From NCBI GenBank assembly GCA_902800815.1, contig CADCGB010000006.1, positions 17,689 through 81,688 on the forward strand: a stretch of 64,000 bases of DNA. Reading direction: 5' to 3'. The notes beneath the pieces were generated by a model. That model was not told the DNA's origin. It searched no databases and saw only the letters and a list, made by a program, of their open reading frames with translations. The DNA is from Fibrobacter succinogenes (GTDB taxonomy: Bacteria > Fibrobacterota > Fibrobacteria > Fibrobacterales > Fibrobacteraceae). Positions 51,948 through 59,755 of this stretch are shown here, one piece after another. The translations under genes and the position numbers were made by a program. The first letter of the stretch is position 1. Each line of letters begins with the position of its first letter.

Positions 51948-54038
51948 ATGAAGAAGTTTTTTAGCCAGTTTAGCTTGACGCTTGTGCTTGTGGCGGGCCT
52001 TGTTGCCTGTTCCAGTGATTCGTCGGGCGATAGCAAACTCCCTGACCCGAACTCGCCCGATGAAACTTCTAGCGAGGCCGGTACGTACCAGCAGACATTA
52101 GGTTCGGACATGAAGTTCGACGAGAAGAGTGCCGTGTGGATTTACGAGCTTGATTCCGAATTCAAGGAAACTGGCCGCAAGTTCCTTGCTGACAGGAAAA
52201 CCGAAGGCAGCATAACGACTTTCATGACGGATTCGCTTACCCTCAAGAACCGCTATGCGCTTGTCAAAACCGAAGGTTTCCGTATTCGCAGTTACGAGGT
52301 GTTCCCTGCGGAATACTTTACCGAGGTCCCGTTGACAATTCTCGTGGATATGAAGGATACGCTCCCGATATGCATCTCGCTTGCGGGCTACCTGGAAACG
52401 AACCGCGCACTGGCGCACATTACGCTGGGCAAGGAACCTGCCGAAGCCATGCAACTCGCGCATGAGGAACTGCTTAAGGTTTTCTACTGGGATGTAGATG
52501 AACTGAAGAACGTGAGCTTTATACACAATGAGCCGTGGAAACTTGGCTGGCATGCGGCGGATGTAGTGGGCCAGCTGTTCGAACGCTTTATGCTCGGCGG
52601 CGAACTTGATTTGGCACTGCAAAACTTTATACTTGAGTTTGCCATAAAGGGTTCGATTACGGACTACCCGCGCTTTATCCCGGTTCTTGACTACTATGCC
52701 GATGAACTGCGCAATACGAGATTCTCCAAGAGTGACAATCGTGATTACTATGGCAAGAAGCCTGTGTTGATGCAACTGTTTATGGCAGGACTATATGGTC
52801 TTGGTGAATGTGGTTCCAAGAACTTCTGCGAGATGAAGAACCTCGATTACGAAAAGTCGGAATACAACGACAGCGTGTTCATTTGCGATACGCTTGGCTG
52901 GATGCTCTCGTCGCAGACCTACCGCAATACCTGCAAGTATGGCGAGGCGGAAGATAAGGAGGTTCGCCCCGGCCTGATTGATACTACTATCCTGTACTAC
53001 TATCATGGGACATTCCATATATGGCAAGAATGCAGCGAGTTGCAGACGGCGATAGGCATGTGCAAGGAAAGCCGTTTTGGCGAGTACGCTTCCGTGGGCG
53101 ATACTGCGTTCTATTACTGCTTTAACAACCTGTGGTTGGAAAAAAATCGCGATGAGTACAACATGTCCGCTATCGTGTGCGACTCCGCCGAGAACTACAC
53201 TACGGTAGGCCGTGATTCCACGACGCTTTACCGCTGCTTCTTTGGAACGCCGAAAGTTCTCGAGGGCGATGAGGCTACCTTTATCGAGAATACTGCAGGC
53301 CTCAAGTGCGATACCGTGCCCGATCTCTTGCTGGGCAAGGATTCCGTAACGCAGTATGTTTGCGATATGGGCAAGCTGCGCACCATCAGTGACCTGGAAG
53401 CGAAGGCGAATCGTGGCTGCACGAGCTACAACTACGATGATGTCGCTCAGATTGAATACTCGATCTACCGCTGCCGTGGCCAGTGGAAGTACTACAAGGA
53501 TTCACTCTATCGCGATACGGTTACCGACGCGCGCGATGCGCAGAAGTACCCGCTTATCGGTATGGGTTCGCAACTCTGGTTTGCGGCTAACCTGAATTAC
53601 GCAACCGATAGCAGCTGGTGCTACAACGACTCGACGGCGAACTGCGACAAGTACGGGCGCCTATACCGCCTGGCTGAGGCTGCAGCCGTCAAGGAAGATT
53701 CGCTCCTGTGCCCCAAGGGGTTCCATGTGCCGAACAAGGAAGAATTCGAAACGTTCACCGAGTTTGTGACGCAGTGGCGCCCTTCGAACGAATCACTTTC
53801 GCCGGTGCTTAAGAGCAAGTCTTCCGGCGGCATAGACTATTTCGGGTTTAATGCGGAACTTGCCGGAGTGCGCAACGACGGCGTATTCAACTACATGGGC
53901 AATGCCTACTACATGTGTTCGAAGGGGGCGACTACGGCGAATTCCGTACGCCGCTGGCGCCTAGCCACCGATCTCTCGTTTACCTACGACACGGTCCCGG
54001 TAAGCAACACCTGCTATATCCGCTGCGTTAAAGACTAG
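51948..54038 (+). CDS. FISUMP-domain lipoprotein 3
   Basis: 696 residues. Signal peptide with lipobox LVAC, then a Ser/Asp/Pro-rich spacer. The first domain differs from genes 1 and 2 (no SPY motif) but keeps the repeated Cys-strand units in the middle (SVFICDTLGWML, AFYYCFNNLWLE, TLYRCFFGTPKVL, QYVCDMGKLRTI, YRCRGQWKYYKD). A FISUMP domain closes the protein (about 520-696): SQLWFAANLNYATD, SWCYNDSTANC, LLCPKGFHVPNKEEFETF, FNAELAGVRNDG and CYIRCVKD. Gap to gene 2 is 9 nt. The stop codon is followed at once by repeated element copy B. Confidence 0.92.
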   Translation: MKKFFSQFSLTLVLVAGLVACSSDSSGDSKLPDPNSPDETSSEAGTYQQTLGSDMKFDEKSAVWIYELDSEFKETGRKFLADRKTEGSITTFMTDSLTLKNRYALVKTEGFRIRSYEVFPAEYFTEVPLTILVDMKDTLPICISLAGYLETNRALAHITLGKEPAEAMQLAHEELLKVFYWDVDELKNVSFIHNEPWKLGWHAADVVGQLFERFMLGGELDLALQNFILEFAIKGSITDYPRFIPVLDYYADELRNTRFSKSDNRDYYGKKPVLMQLFMAGLYGLGECGSKNFCEMKNLDYEKSEYNDSVFICDTLGWMLSSQTYRNTCKYGEAEDKEVRPGLIDTTILYYYHGTFHIWQECSELQTAIGMCKESRFGEYASVGDTAFYYCFNNLWLEKNRDEYNMSAIVCDSAENYTTVGRDSTTLYRCFFGTPKVLEGDEATFIENTAGLKCDTVPDLLLGKDSVTQYVCDMGKLRTISDLEAKANRGCTSYNYDDVAQIEYSIYRCRGQWKYYKDSLYRDTVTDARDAQKYPLIGMGSQLWFAANLNYATDSSWCYNDSTANCDKYGRLYRLAEAAAVKEDSLLCPKGFHVPNKEEFETFTEFVTQWRPSNESLSPVLKSKSSGGIDYFGFNAELAGVRNDGVFNYMGNAYYMCSKGATTANSVRRWRLATDLSFTYDTVPVSNTCYIRCVKD

Positions 54039-54160
54039 GGCGGGCTACGCACGGCTAGCCCTCCCTAAGACCCTCCTGACGCGCACATAATCGCCTGGAA
54101 TGGGGTTGTTATTTTAAGGTAGAGGCGATTAAGTGCCACGGGCACACCTTCGGTGTGCAT
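54037..54160 (+). repeat. Bipartite structured 3' element, copy B
   Basis: It begins with the stop codon of FISUMP gene 3. A hairpin (AGGGCGGGCTA with TAGCCCTCCCT, one mismatch, 54037-54066) is followed by the 18-nt box CCCTCCCTAAGACCCTCC (54059-54076), whose start is shared with the hairpin's 3' arm, then a wide inverted repeat with 9-bp arms TAATCGCCT (54088-54096) and AGGCGATTA (54123-54131), and a second hairpin GCACACC/GGTGTGC (54142-54158). Copy A at 34261-34377 has the same layout in the opposite orientation, also right after a stop codon. The last hairpin may act as terminator, but A, not T, follows it. Confidence 0.7.
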
Positions 54161-54187
54161 GATGAAAAAAAATAGGGCATAAAAATG

Positions 54188-54206
54188 TTTTACATAAAAT
54201 GTAAAA
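54188..54206. promoter_or_regulatory. Palindrome TTTACA-N5-TGTAAA, dapF site 1
   Basis: Perfect dyad TTTTACAT-AAA-ATGTAAAA centred on 54197. It lies 141 bp upstream of the -12 element of the dapF sigma-54 promoter and 31 bp (three helical turns) from site 2. Candidate enhancer (UAS) for the NifA-like activator. Confidence 0.7.
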
Positions 54207-54219
54207 GAAAACATCCTTA

Positions 54220-54236
54220 TTTACATATTATGTAAA
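54220..54236. promoter_or_regulatory. Palindrome TTTACA-N5-TGTAAA, dapF site 2
   Basis: Perfect 17-bp palindrome TTTACATA-T-TATGTAAA centred on 54228. It lies 110 bp upstream of the -12 element of the dapF promoter, nearly the same distance as the purF copy (108 bp). Confidence 0.7.
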
Positions 54237-54304
54237 ATATGGTAGTGGCATATTTTTCACTTATTTCCTAAAAATTTGGCGAATTTGATTAAAATTCGCC
54301 TTTT

Positions 54305-54321
54305 TTAACATAATTTGTAAA
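54305..54321. promoter_or_regulatory. Weak copy of the palindrome, dapF site 3
   Basis: TTAACA-TAATT-TGTAAA, one mismatch in the outer arms, centred on 54313. It ends 2 nt before the -24 element, so binding here would touch RNA polymerase; it could serve in feedback rather than activation. Confidence 0.45.
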
Positions 54322-54323
54322 AA

Positions 54324-54339
54324 TGGCACGTTCTTTGCA
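54324..54339 (+). promoter_or_regulatory. Sigma-54 promoter of dapF-dapL-nifA-like operon
   Basis: TGGCACG-N4-TTGCA matches the sigma-54 consensus at all fixed positions (-24 GG at 54325-54326, -12 GC at 54337-54338). The start of transcription should lie near 54350, giving a leader of about 25 nt. The dapF ATG follows AAAAGGACG. Confidence 0.85.
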
Positions 54340-54374
54340 TTATAGACACAAAATAAATGTAAAAGGACGTCTTT

Positions 54375-55241
54375 ATGGAATTTTCAAAGTGGACCGGGCT
54401 GGGCAACGACTTCGTGCTCCTGGAACCGGGTCAGAAGGTAGAGTTCGGACCCGCATTCGAGAGAGAGGTCGTTCGCCTCTGTGACCGCCGTTTTGGCGTA
54501 GGTGCCGATGGCGTGGTTATCGTGACCCCGATGGATGCCGAGGGTTGCCTGGTTATCGACAAGGCGGGTGTCGGTCCTGCATCGAAGTCCGCACCGAACG
54601 GTGTCGATTTCGAGATGCGCATTTTCAATGCCGACGGTTCGGAAGCGGCCATGTGCGGTAACGCTACCCGCTGCGTGGCGAAGTTCATCGTGAGCCGCGA
54701 ACTCGCCAAGCCGGGCCAGAAGGTTTTCAACCTGCACACCAGAAGCGGGCTCGTGAAGCCGGAACTCTTGGACGATGGCCGCGTGTGTGTGGACATGGGA
54801 AACCCGAGGGATTTTCTCGGTAGCATCAAGCTCACGGCGCACTGCTTTGACTTTACCGCGGAGACGGTCTCGATGGGGAACCCGCACGCGGTTATTTTCG
54901 TAGATGACATTAACAAGATTCAGTTGGAAGACTGGGGCCGCGTGCTCGAATGCGACAAGCAGTTCCCGGACCGCTGCAACATTGAATTCGCGCAGGTGCT
55001 GCCTGTAGCAGACGGGGCGCCCACCCAAATCCGCATGCGGGTTTGGGAACGGGGTTGCGGCGTCACCATGGCCTGTGGAACCGGGAGCTGCGCAACCCTC
55101 GTTGCGGCCCAGCGTACGGGCCGCGTGGGCGTAGAGGCCGACATCGTTCTCGATGGTGGCGTGCTCCATATCAAGCATGAAAACGATGGCCCGGTCCTCA
55201 TGACCGGCCCCGCACAGGAAGTATTTAAAGGGACAATCTAA
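54375..55241 (+). CDS. dapF: Diaminopimelate epimerase
   Basis: 288 residues. Both catalytic cysteines are in place: AAMCGNATRCV and TMACGTGSCATLVAA. The N-terminal FSKWTGLGNDFVL and FEMRIFNADGSEA segments are typical. The enzyme turns LL-diaminopimelate into the meso form for lysine and peptidoglycan. A sigma-54 promoter and two palindromic enhancer-like sites lie upstream. Its stop codon overlaps the dapL start by 1 nt (TAATG), so the two are coupled. Confidence 0.96.
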   Translation: MEFSKWTGLGNDFVLLEPGQKVEFGPAFEREVVRLCDRRFGVGADGVVIVTPMDAEGCLVIDKAGVGPASKSAPNGVDFEMRIFNADGSEAAMCGNATRCVAKFIVSRELAKPGQKVFNLHTRSGLVKPELLDDGRVCVDMGNPRDFLGSIKLTAHCFDFTAETVSMGNPHAVIFVDDINKIQLEDWGRVLECDKQFPDRCNIEFAQVLPVADGAPTQIRMRVWERGCGVTMACGTGSCATLVAAQRTGRVGVEADIVLDGGVLHIKHENDGPVLMTGPAQEVFKGTI

Positions 55242-56449
55242 TGAACGAGACAATCATCAATCCGAACTACGACTTGCTGCCTGGTAGTTACCTGTTTTCT
55301 ACCATCGCAAAGAAGATTTCCGAATACCAGGCAAAGAAGCCCGATGCCGACATCGTTCGCCTGGGTATCGGCGACGTGACCACGCCGCTTATCCCCGAGG
55401 TCATCAAGGCCATGCACAAGGCTGTCGACGAGATGGCCGAGAAGGGGACGTTCCGCGGGTACGGGCCCGAGCAGGGCTACGACTTTTTGCGCCAGGCGAT
55501 TGTCGCTGGCGAATACACCTCCCGCGGTATCGAGATGGACCCGGACGATATCTTCGTGAGTGACGGTTCCAAGTGCGACGTTGCGAACATCCAGGAACTT
55601 TTTACAGAAAATGTAAAAATTGCCATCCCTGACCCCGTCTATCCGGTCTATCTGGACTCCAACGTGATGGCTGGGCGTGCAGGCGTGTTGCAGAATGACG
55701 GACATTTTTCTAAGGTAACCTACCTTGCGTCGACCGCCGAGAACAACTTCCAGCCTGACCTGCCCAAGAACCCGGTGCACATGATCTACCTCTGCAGCCC
55801 GAACAACCCGACGGGTACGGTGCTCAGCCGCGAAACGCTCCAGAAGTTCGTGGACTACGCGAACGAGAACGGTGCGATTATCCTGTTCGATGGCGCCTAC
55901 AACTGCTACATTCAGGACGAGAGCCTCCCGCACTCCATCTTCGAGATTCCGGGTGCCCGCACCTGTGCCATCGAGTTCCGCAGCTTCAGCAAGACTGCTG
56001 GCTTTACCGGCGTGCGTTGCGCCTATACGGTTATTCCGCACGAACTTTCCAAACTCCGCTCCATGTGGAATCGCCGCCAATGCACCAAGTTCAACGGCGT
56101 AAGTTACGTGACCCAGCGTGCCGCCGAGGCTATCTACTCCCCGGTCGGCTGGCAGCAGACGAAGGCCGTTATCGCGGGCTACATGAAGACTGCCGGCGTC
56201 ATCCGCAAGGAACTGACCGCGGCTAGCTACACGGTGTTCGGCGGCGAGCATGCCCCGTACATCTGGTGGAAGATTCCTGATGGCGAAAAGTCCTTCGACT
56301 TCTTCGACCGGCTGCTTGCCACCTGCGAGGTCGTGGGCACCCCCGGTAGCGGCTTTGGTCCCTGCGGCGAAGGGTATTTCCGCCTGACCGCCTTCGGTGA
56401 CTACGAACGCACCTGCGAAGCCCTCAAGAGAGTTAAGGCTAAACTCTAA
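55241..56449 (+). CDS. dapL: LL-diaminopimelate aminotransferase
   Basis: 402 residues. The fold-type I PLP motifs are present: [11 protein letters not shown], the FDGAYNCYI Asp/Tyr pair and the PLP lysine in [17 protein letters not shown]. The N-terminal [15 protein letters not shown] and [14 protein letters not shown] stretches mark the DapL branch. The enzyme makes LL-diaminopimelate from tetrahydrodipicolinate in one step, replacing the DapD/DapC/DapE path, and the neighbouring dapF uses its product. A copy of the TTTACA-N5-TGTAAA palindrome lies inside the gene at 55601-55617. Confidence 0.96.
   Translation: MNETIINPNYDLLPGSYLFSTIAKKISEYQAKKPDADIVRLGIGDVTTPLIPEVIKAMHKAVDEMAEKGTFRGYGPEQGYDFLRQAIVAGEYTSRGIEMDPDDIFVSDGSKCDVANIQELFTENVKIAIPDPVYPVYLDSNVMAGRAGVLQNDGHFSKVTYLASTAENNFQPDLPKNPVHMIYLCSPNNPTGTVLSRETLQKFVDYANENGAIILFDGAYNCYIQDESLPHSIFEIPGARTCAIEFRSFSKTAGFTGVRCAYTVIPHELSKLRSMWNRRQCTKFNGVSYVTQRAAEAIYSPVGWQQTKAVIAGYMKTAGVIRKELTAASYTVFGGEHAPYIWWKIPDGEKSFDFFDRLLATCEVVGTPGSGFGPCGEGYFRLTAFGDYERTCEALKRVKAKL
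55601..55617. promoter_or_regulatory. Intragenic copy of the palindrome in dapL
   Basis: TTTACA-GAAAA-TGTAAA, perfect arms, inside the dapL reading frame where it encodes FTENVK. I find no sigma-54 promoter within the usual distance downstream. It may be a chance match or a site that affects the next gene. Confidence 0.4.
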
Positions 56450-56472
56450 CCCTATTCCCTAATTGCTATCTT

Positions 56473-58002
56473 ATGTCTCATATGTCAACACCCATAGGTC
56501 CAGAAATCTCGGTTATCCAGAAGATTAGCGTTGCGATTATTCACGAACGCAATGTGGAGAAGTTGCTGGAAAACGTCCTCGATATTCTGGAAACGGAACT
56601 CGGCATGTTGCGCGGCACGTTTGCGCTCCTGTTCGGCGACACCCTCAAGATTGAGGCCTCCCGCGGGCTCGAGGAATCCGAGAAGCAGAAGGGCTATTAC
56701 CGCATGGGTGAAGGTATTACGGGCCATGTTGCCGAACGCGGCGTGAGTCACGTGATTCCTGACCTGCGCAAGGATTCCCGCTTCTTGAACCGTACAGGTA
56801 GCCGCCATTATGATTTCCAGGTGGCGTTCATCTGCGTGCCGCTCATTCACGACGGCGAAGTTATCGGGACGCTCTCGATTGACCGCCCTGTGGATGGTAC
56901 AACTGACCTGGACCGCGACGTCGCTCTGCTAGAGATTATTGCGAACATCACGGGCGATGCTGCGAACGAATGCCTCGAGATGCACAAGGAACACGAGGCG
57001 ATGCTCGAGGAAAACCGCAAACTCCGCGACATGCTCTCGAACAACCCGGGCGACCTCGTGGGCAACTGCAGCGAGATGCGCCATGTGTACGAGCAGGTGC
57101 GCCAGGTGGCCCCGAGCGATGCGACCGTGCTTATTCGTGGCGGTAGCGGTACGGGTAAAGAGATGATTGCCCGCGCGATTGTGAATTTGTCTGCAAGGAA
57201 GGACAAGCCGTTCATTACGCTCAACTGCGCGGCCCTCCCCGAAAACCTTGTGGAAAGCGAACTCTTTGGCCACGAGAAGGGCGCGTTTACGGGCGCGGTG
57301 AATCGCCGCATTGGCCGTGCCGAAGCGGCAAATGGCGGTACGCTGTTCCTTGACGAAATTGGCGACCTTACGATGCAGACCCAGGTGAAACTCCTGCGCT
57401 TTTTGCAGGAACGTACCTTCAGCCGCGTGGGTAGCAACGAGGAACTCCATTCCGACGTGCGTTTCTTGGCGGCGACAAGCCGTAACCTCGAGGAACTCAT
57501 TGCCCAGGGCAAGTTCCGCGAAGACCTTTTCTACCGCCTGAACATCTTCCCGATTTCGATGCCCGACCTGGCAAAGCGCAAGAGCGACATTATCTTGCTG
57601 GCGGAACACTTTATCGAGAAGATGAACCTGCGCTACGGCAAGAAGATTGTGCGCCTCTCGACGACCGCAATCAACCTGCTCATGAGTTACCACTGGCCGG
57701 GCAACGTGCGTGAACTCGAGAACTGCATGGAACGTGCCGTGCTCACCGCGACGGACGATTGCGTGCATAGTTACAACTTACCGCCTTCGCTCCAGACGAG
57801 CCTGAGCACCGGCAACGTGGCGCGCTTTGGCGAAAAGAATGCGACACTCGAAGTTCTCATGGAAAACTACGAGCGCGAGATTATCACCGAGGCCATCAAG
57901 AGCAACGACGGAAACATTTCCGCCGCGGGTCGTGACCTGGGTGTATCGCCCCGCATGATGAACTACCGCATGAACAAACTAGGAATAAAGTCCGGACGCT
58001 GA
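56473..58002 (+). CDS. NifA-like sigma-54 enhancer-binding activator (GAF-AAA-Fis)
   Basis: 509 residues. GAF domain at about 20-165 with [24 protein letters not shown] and [21 protein letters not shown], which is the NifA GAF pattern. AAA+ domain at about 195-425: Walker A GGSGTGKE (223-230; the usual Glu after the first Gly is Gly), sigma-54 contact loop GAFTGA (270-275), Walker B GTLFLDEI, and R-finger region [13 protein letters not shown]-terminal Fis-type helix-turn-helix spans 481-505. GAF-type activators sense small molecules or partner proteins. It is the third gene of the dapF operon, under a sigma-54 promoter, so it could regulate itself. Its closest relative family is NifA; the signal and targets are inferred. 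Confidence 0.92.
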   Translation: MSHMSTPIGPEISVIQKISVAIIHERNVEKLLENVLDILETELGMLRGTFALLFGDTLKIEASRGLEESEKQKGYYRMGEGITGHVAERGVSHVIPDLRKDSRFLNRTGSRHYDFQVAFICVPLIHDGEVIGTLSIDRPVDGTTDLDRDVALLEIIANITGDAANECLEMHKEHEAMLEENRKLRDMLSNNPGDLVGNCSEMRHVYEQVRQVAPSDATVLIRGGSGTGKEMIARAIVNLSARKDKPFITLNCAALPENLVESELFGHEKGAFTGAVNRRIGRAEAANGGTLFLDEIGDLTMQTQVKLLRFLQERTFSRVGSNEELHSDVRFLAATSRNLEELIAQGKFREDLFYRLNIFPISMPDLAKRKSDIILLAEHFIEKMNLRYGKKIVRLSTTAINLLMSYHWPGNVRELENCMERAVLTATDDCVHSYNLPPSLQTSLSTGNVARFGEKNATLEVLMENYEREIITEAIKSNDGNISAAGRDLGVSPRMMNYRMNKLGIKSGR

Positions 58003-58016
58003 TAGCCTCCGGACTT
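57988..58016 (+). terminator. Stop-codon hairpin of the NifA-like gene
   Basis: AAGTCCGG (57988-57995) pairs perfectly with CCGGACTT (58009-58016). The gene's stop codon (58000-58002) lies in the loop. No T run follows, so a full intrinsic terminator is not certain. Confidence 0.5.
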
Positions 58017-58025
58017 GTAACCCGC

Positions 58026-58060
58026 CGAAAAATTAGGCCCGCTGTTTAACCGCAGCGGGT
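58026..58060 (-). terminator. Terminator of purF
   Basis: CCCGCTG (58038-58044) pairs with CAGCGGG (58053-58059); the purF stop codon lies in the loop. On the minus strand CTAATTTTTC follows the stem, giving a usable T run. Confidence 0.75.
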
Positions 58061-59431
58061 CTTGTTCGTATCGGTCCCGATGTAGTCGGGGTAGTTGTTG
58101 TCGAAGCAGGCGGCGCAGTAGTGCTCGCCTTCGCCGGTACATTCCTTCATGCCCTCTACGCTCAGGTAGCCGAGGCTTTCGACCCCGAGCATCTTTGCGA
58201 TTTCGTCGGGGGTCATGGAACTTGCGGCAAGTTCGCCCTGGCTCGGGAAATCCATCCCGAAGAAGCACGGGTGTGCCACCGGGGGCGATGCGATGCGGAT
58301 ATGCACCTCGAGGGCGCCTGCATCGCGCAGCATGCGGGAAAGTATCTTGAGGGTGGTCCCACGTACAATAGAGTCTTCCACCACGCAGACACGCTTGTTC
58401 TTGAGCACGCCCTCGATGGGGTTGAACTTGAGTTTCACCTTCTGCTCGCGTACGTTCTGCGTGGGGTCGATGAAGGTGCGGCCCACGTAGTGGTTACGCA
58501 GCAGGCCGATTTCGAAGCGGATGCCGCTTGCCTGCGAGTAGCCGAGTGCTGCCGTTGTCGCGCTGTCGGGTACGGAGATTACGATGTCCGCATCTACGGG
58601 GCATTCCTTCGCGAGCTGCTTGCCCATCTTGCGGCGTATCTTGTCGCAACTCTGTTCAAAGATCTTGGAATCGGGACGGCTGAAGTAGATGTATTCGAAA
58701 ATGCAGTGCGCAAGACGGTCCTTGTGGGTAAAGCGTTCTGAGTGCAGGCCGTTCTGCGTGATGGTGAGGAACTCGCCCGGCTGAATGTCGCGTATGTAGT
58801 GCGCTCCCAGCAAATCAAATGCGCAGGTCTCGCTCGCGACACACCATGCCTTGCCCATGCGGGCTATGGAAAGCGGGCGGAACCCGAAACCGTCGCGGGC
58901 CACGTACATCGTGTCCTTGCTGATGAACACGAGGCAGAAACTTCCGGTAAACTTGGTGATGGCCTTCTTGATGGCCTCTCCCAGGCTGTCCGCTTCAGTG
59001 CGGGCGATTTCGTGCAGGAGAATTTCGGAATCGGATGTCGTCTGGAAAATGTGCCCTTCGGCTTCCATCTCGGCGCGGAGTTCGTTTGCGTTCGTGATGT
59101 TGCCGTTGTGCGCAACCGCAATCTGGCCCCACTTGCAACTTACGAGAATCGGCTGCGCATTTGCGAGCGTCGATGCTCCCGTGGTACTGTAGCGCACGTG
59201 GCCGATGCCTGCAAACCCCTGCAGTTCGTCGATGTTGTGTTCCCGGAGCAGTGTTGATACAAGCCCCATGGACTTGCGGACGCGAACCTTGTCCCCGTCG
59301 GTCACCGCGAAGCCGGCACTTTCCTGCCCGCGGTGCTGCAGGGCGTAAAGCCCCATGGTGATATTCCTGACGACGTTCTCGCCATTGTAGATGCCGATAA
59401 CGCCGCATTCCTCGTGTAATTCTTCGAGCAT
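58046..59431 (-). CDS. purF: Amidophosphoribosyltransferase
   Basis: 461 residues. After an 8-residue propeptide (MLEELHEE) comes Cys9, the N-terminal nucleophile of class II glutamine amidotransferases, then CGVIGIYNGENV, ALQHRGQESAG and GHVRYSTTGAS. The phosphoribosyltransferase domain has the PRPP loop VVEDSIVRGTTLK. Late Cys residues (CFFGMD, CTGEGEHYCAACFDNNYP) are those that bind the 4Fe-4S cluster in the oxygen-sensitive B. subtilis type. It makes phosphoribosylamine, the first step of purine synthesis, from glutamine and PRPP. A sigma-54 promoter lies 89 bp before its start, with the palindrome further upstream. Confidence 0.96.
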   Translation of the reverse strand: MLEELHEECGVIGIYNGENVVRNITMGLYALQHRGQESAGFAVTDGDKVRVRKSMGLVSTLLREHNIDELQGFAGIGHVRYSTTGASTLANAQPILVSCKWGQIAVAHNGNITNANELRAEMEAEGHIFQTTSDSEILLHEIARTEADSLGEAIKKAITKFTGSFCLVFISKDTMYVARDGFGFRPLSIARMGKAWCVASETCAFDLLGAHYIRDIQPGEFLTITQNGLHSERFTHKDRLAHCIFEYIYFSRPDSKIFEQSCDKIRRKMGKQLAKECPVDADIVISVPDSATTAALGYSQASGIRFEIGLLRNHYVGRTFIDPTQNVREQKVKLKFNPIEGVLKNKRVCVVEDSIVRGTTLKILSRMLRDAGALEVHIRIASPPVAHPCFFGMDFPSQGELAASSMTPDEIAKMLGVESLGYLSVEGMKECTGEGEHYCAACFDNNYPDYIGTDTNKTRCG

Positions 59432-59519
59432 AACGCCTCTTCTGAATGATTGTTTCCCCTACCTCAGGGGTCGTAGCCCACCCATTCGGGTGCAAGCAGG
59501 GAAACGGACGCCTTTAAAG

Positions 59520-59535
59520 TGCAAAAAATGTGCCA
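59520..59535 (-). promoter_or_regulatory. Sigma-54 promoter of purF
   Basis: On the minus strand the sequence reads TGGCACA-N4-TTGCA, matching consensus at all fixed positions. Predicted transcription start is near 59509, giving a leader of about 78 nt. The palindrome copy centred on 59629 is 108 bp upstream of the -12 C. Confidence 0.82.
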
Positions 59536-59620
59536 AATCAGCGAAAAACGGCAAATTCAGGCGAAAAACGATATGTTATATGGCTCGGACGAACAATTCG
59601 TGGTTACGAATGCCGAATAT

Positions 59621-59637
59621 TTTACAAAAAATGTAAA
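59621..59637. promoter_or_regulatory. Palindrome TTTACA-N5-TGTAAA, purF site
   Basis: TTTACA-AAAAA-TGTAAA, perfect arms, centred on 59629. It lies about 120 bp upstream of the predicted purF start of transcription, the same distance as dapF site 2 from its own. Confidence 0.7.
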
Positions 59638-59683
59638 CGAAATTAATTTGTATGTAATGCGAAATCCGCCCAAAATCCACCAC

Positions 59684-59717
59684 AAATAAAAAACGAACCC
59701 CGGCAAAAAGCCGGAGT
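59684..59717 (-). terminator. Rho-independent terminator of amtB
   Basis: On the minus strand ACTCCGGC pairs with GCCGGGGT (one G-U) around TTTTT, followed by TCGTTTTTTATTTG. It lies 39 nt past the amtB stop codon. Confidence 0.88.
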
Positions 59718-59755
59718 CCGCAGGTTGTTTTTGTATCGTGTGAGTTGGAAACCGA

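Larger units (their letters stand above)
59432..59755. other. purF-amtB intergenic region
   Basis: 324 bp. From low to high coordinate it holds the purF leader, the sigma-54 promoter (59520-59535), an AT-rich stretch with the palindrome (59621-59637), and the amtB terminator (59684-59717). I see no further gene or RNA. Confidence 0.7.

Noticed and set aside
54189..54236. Classical NifA sites (TGT-N10-ACA) upstream of dapF
   Set aside because: I looked for TGT-N10-ACA between 54160 and 54324 and found only TGT/ACA pairs with other spacing. The repeated unit is ACA-N5-TGT.
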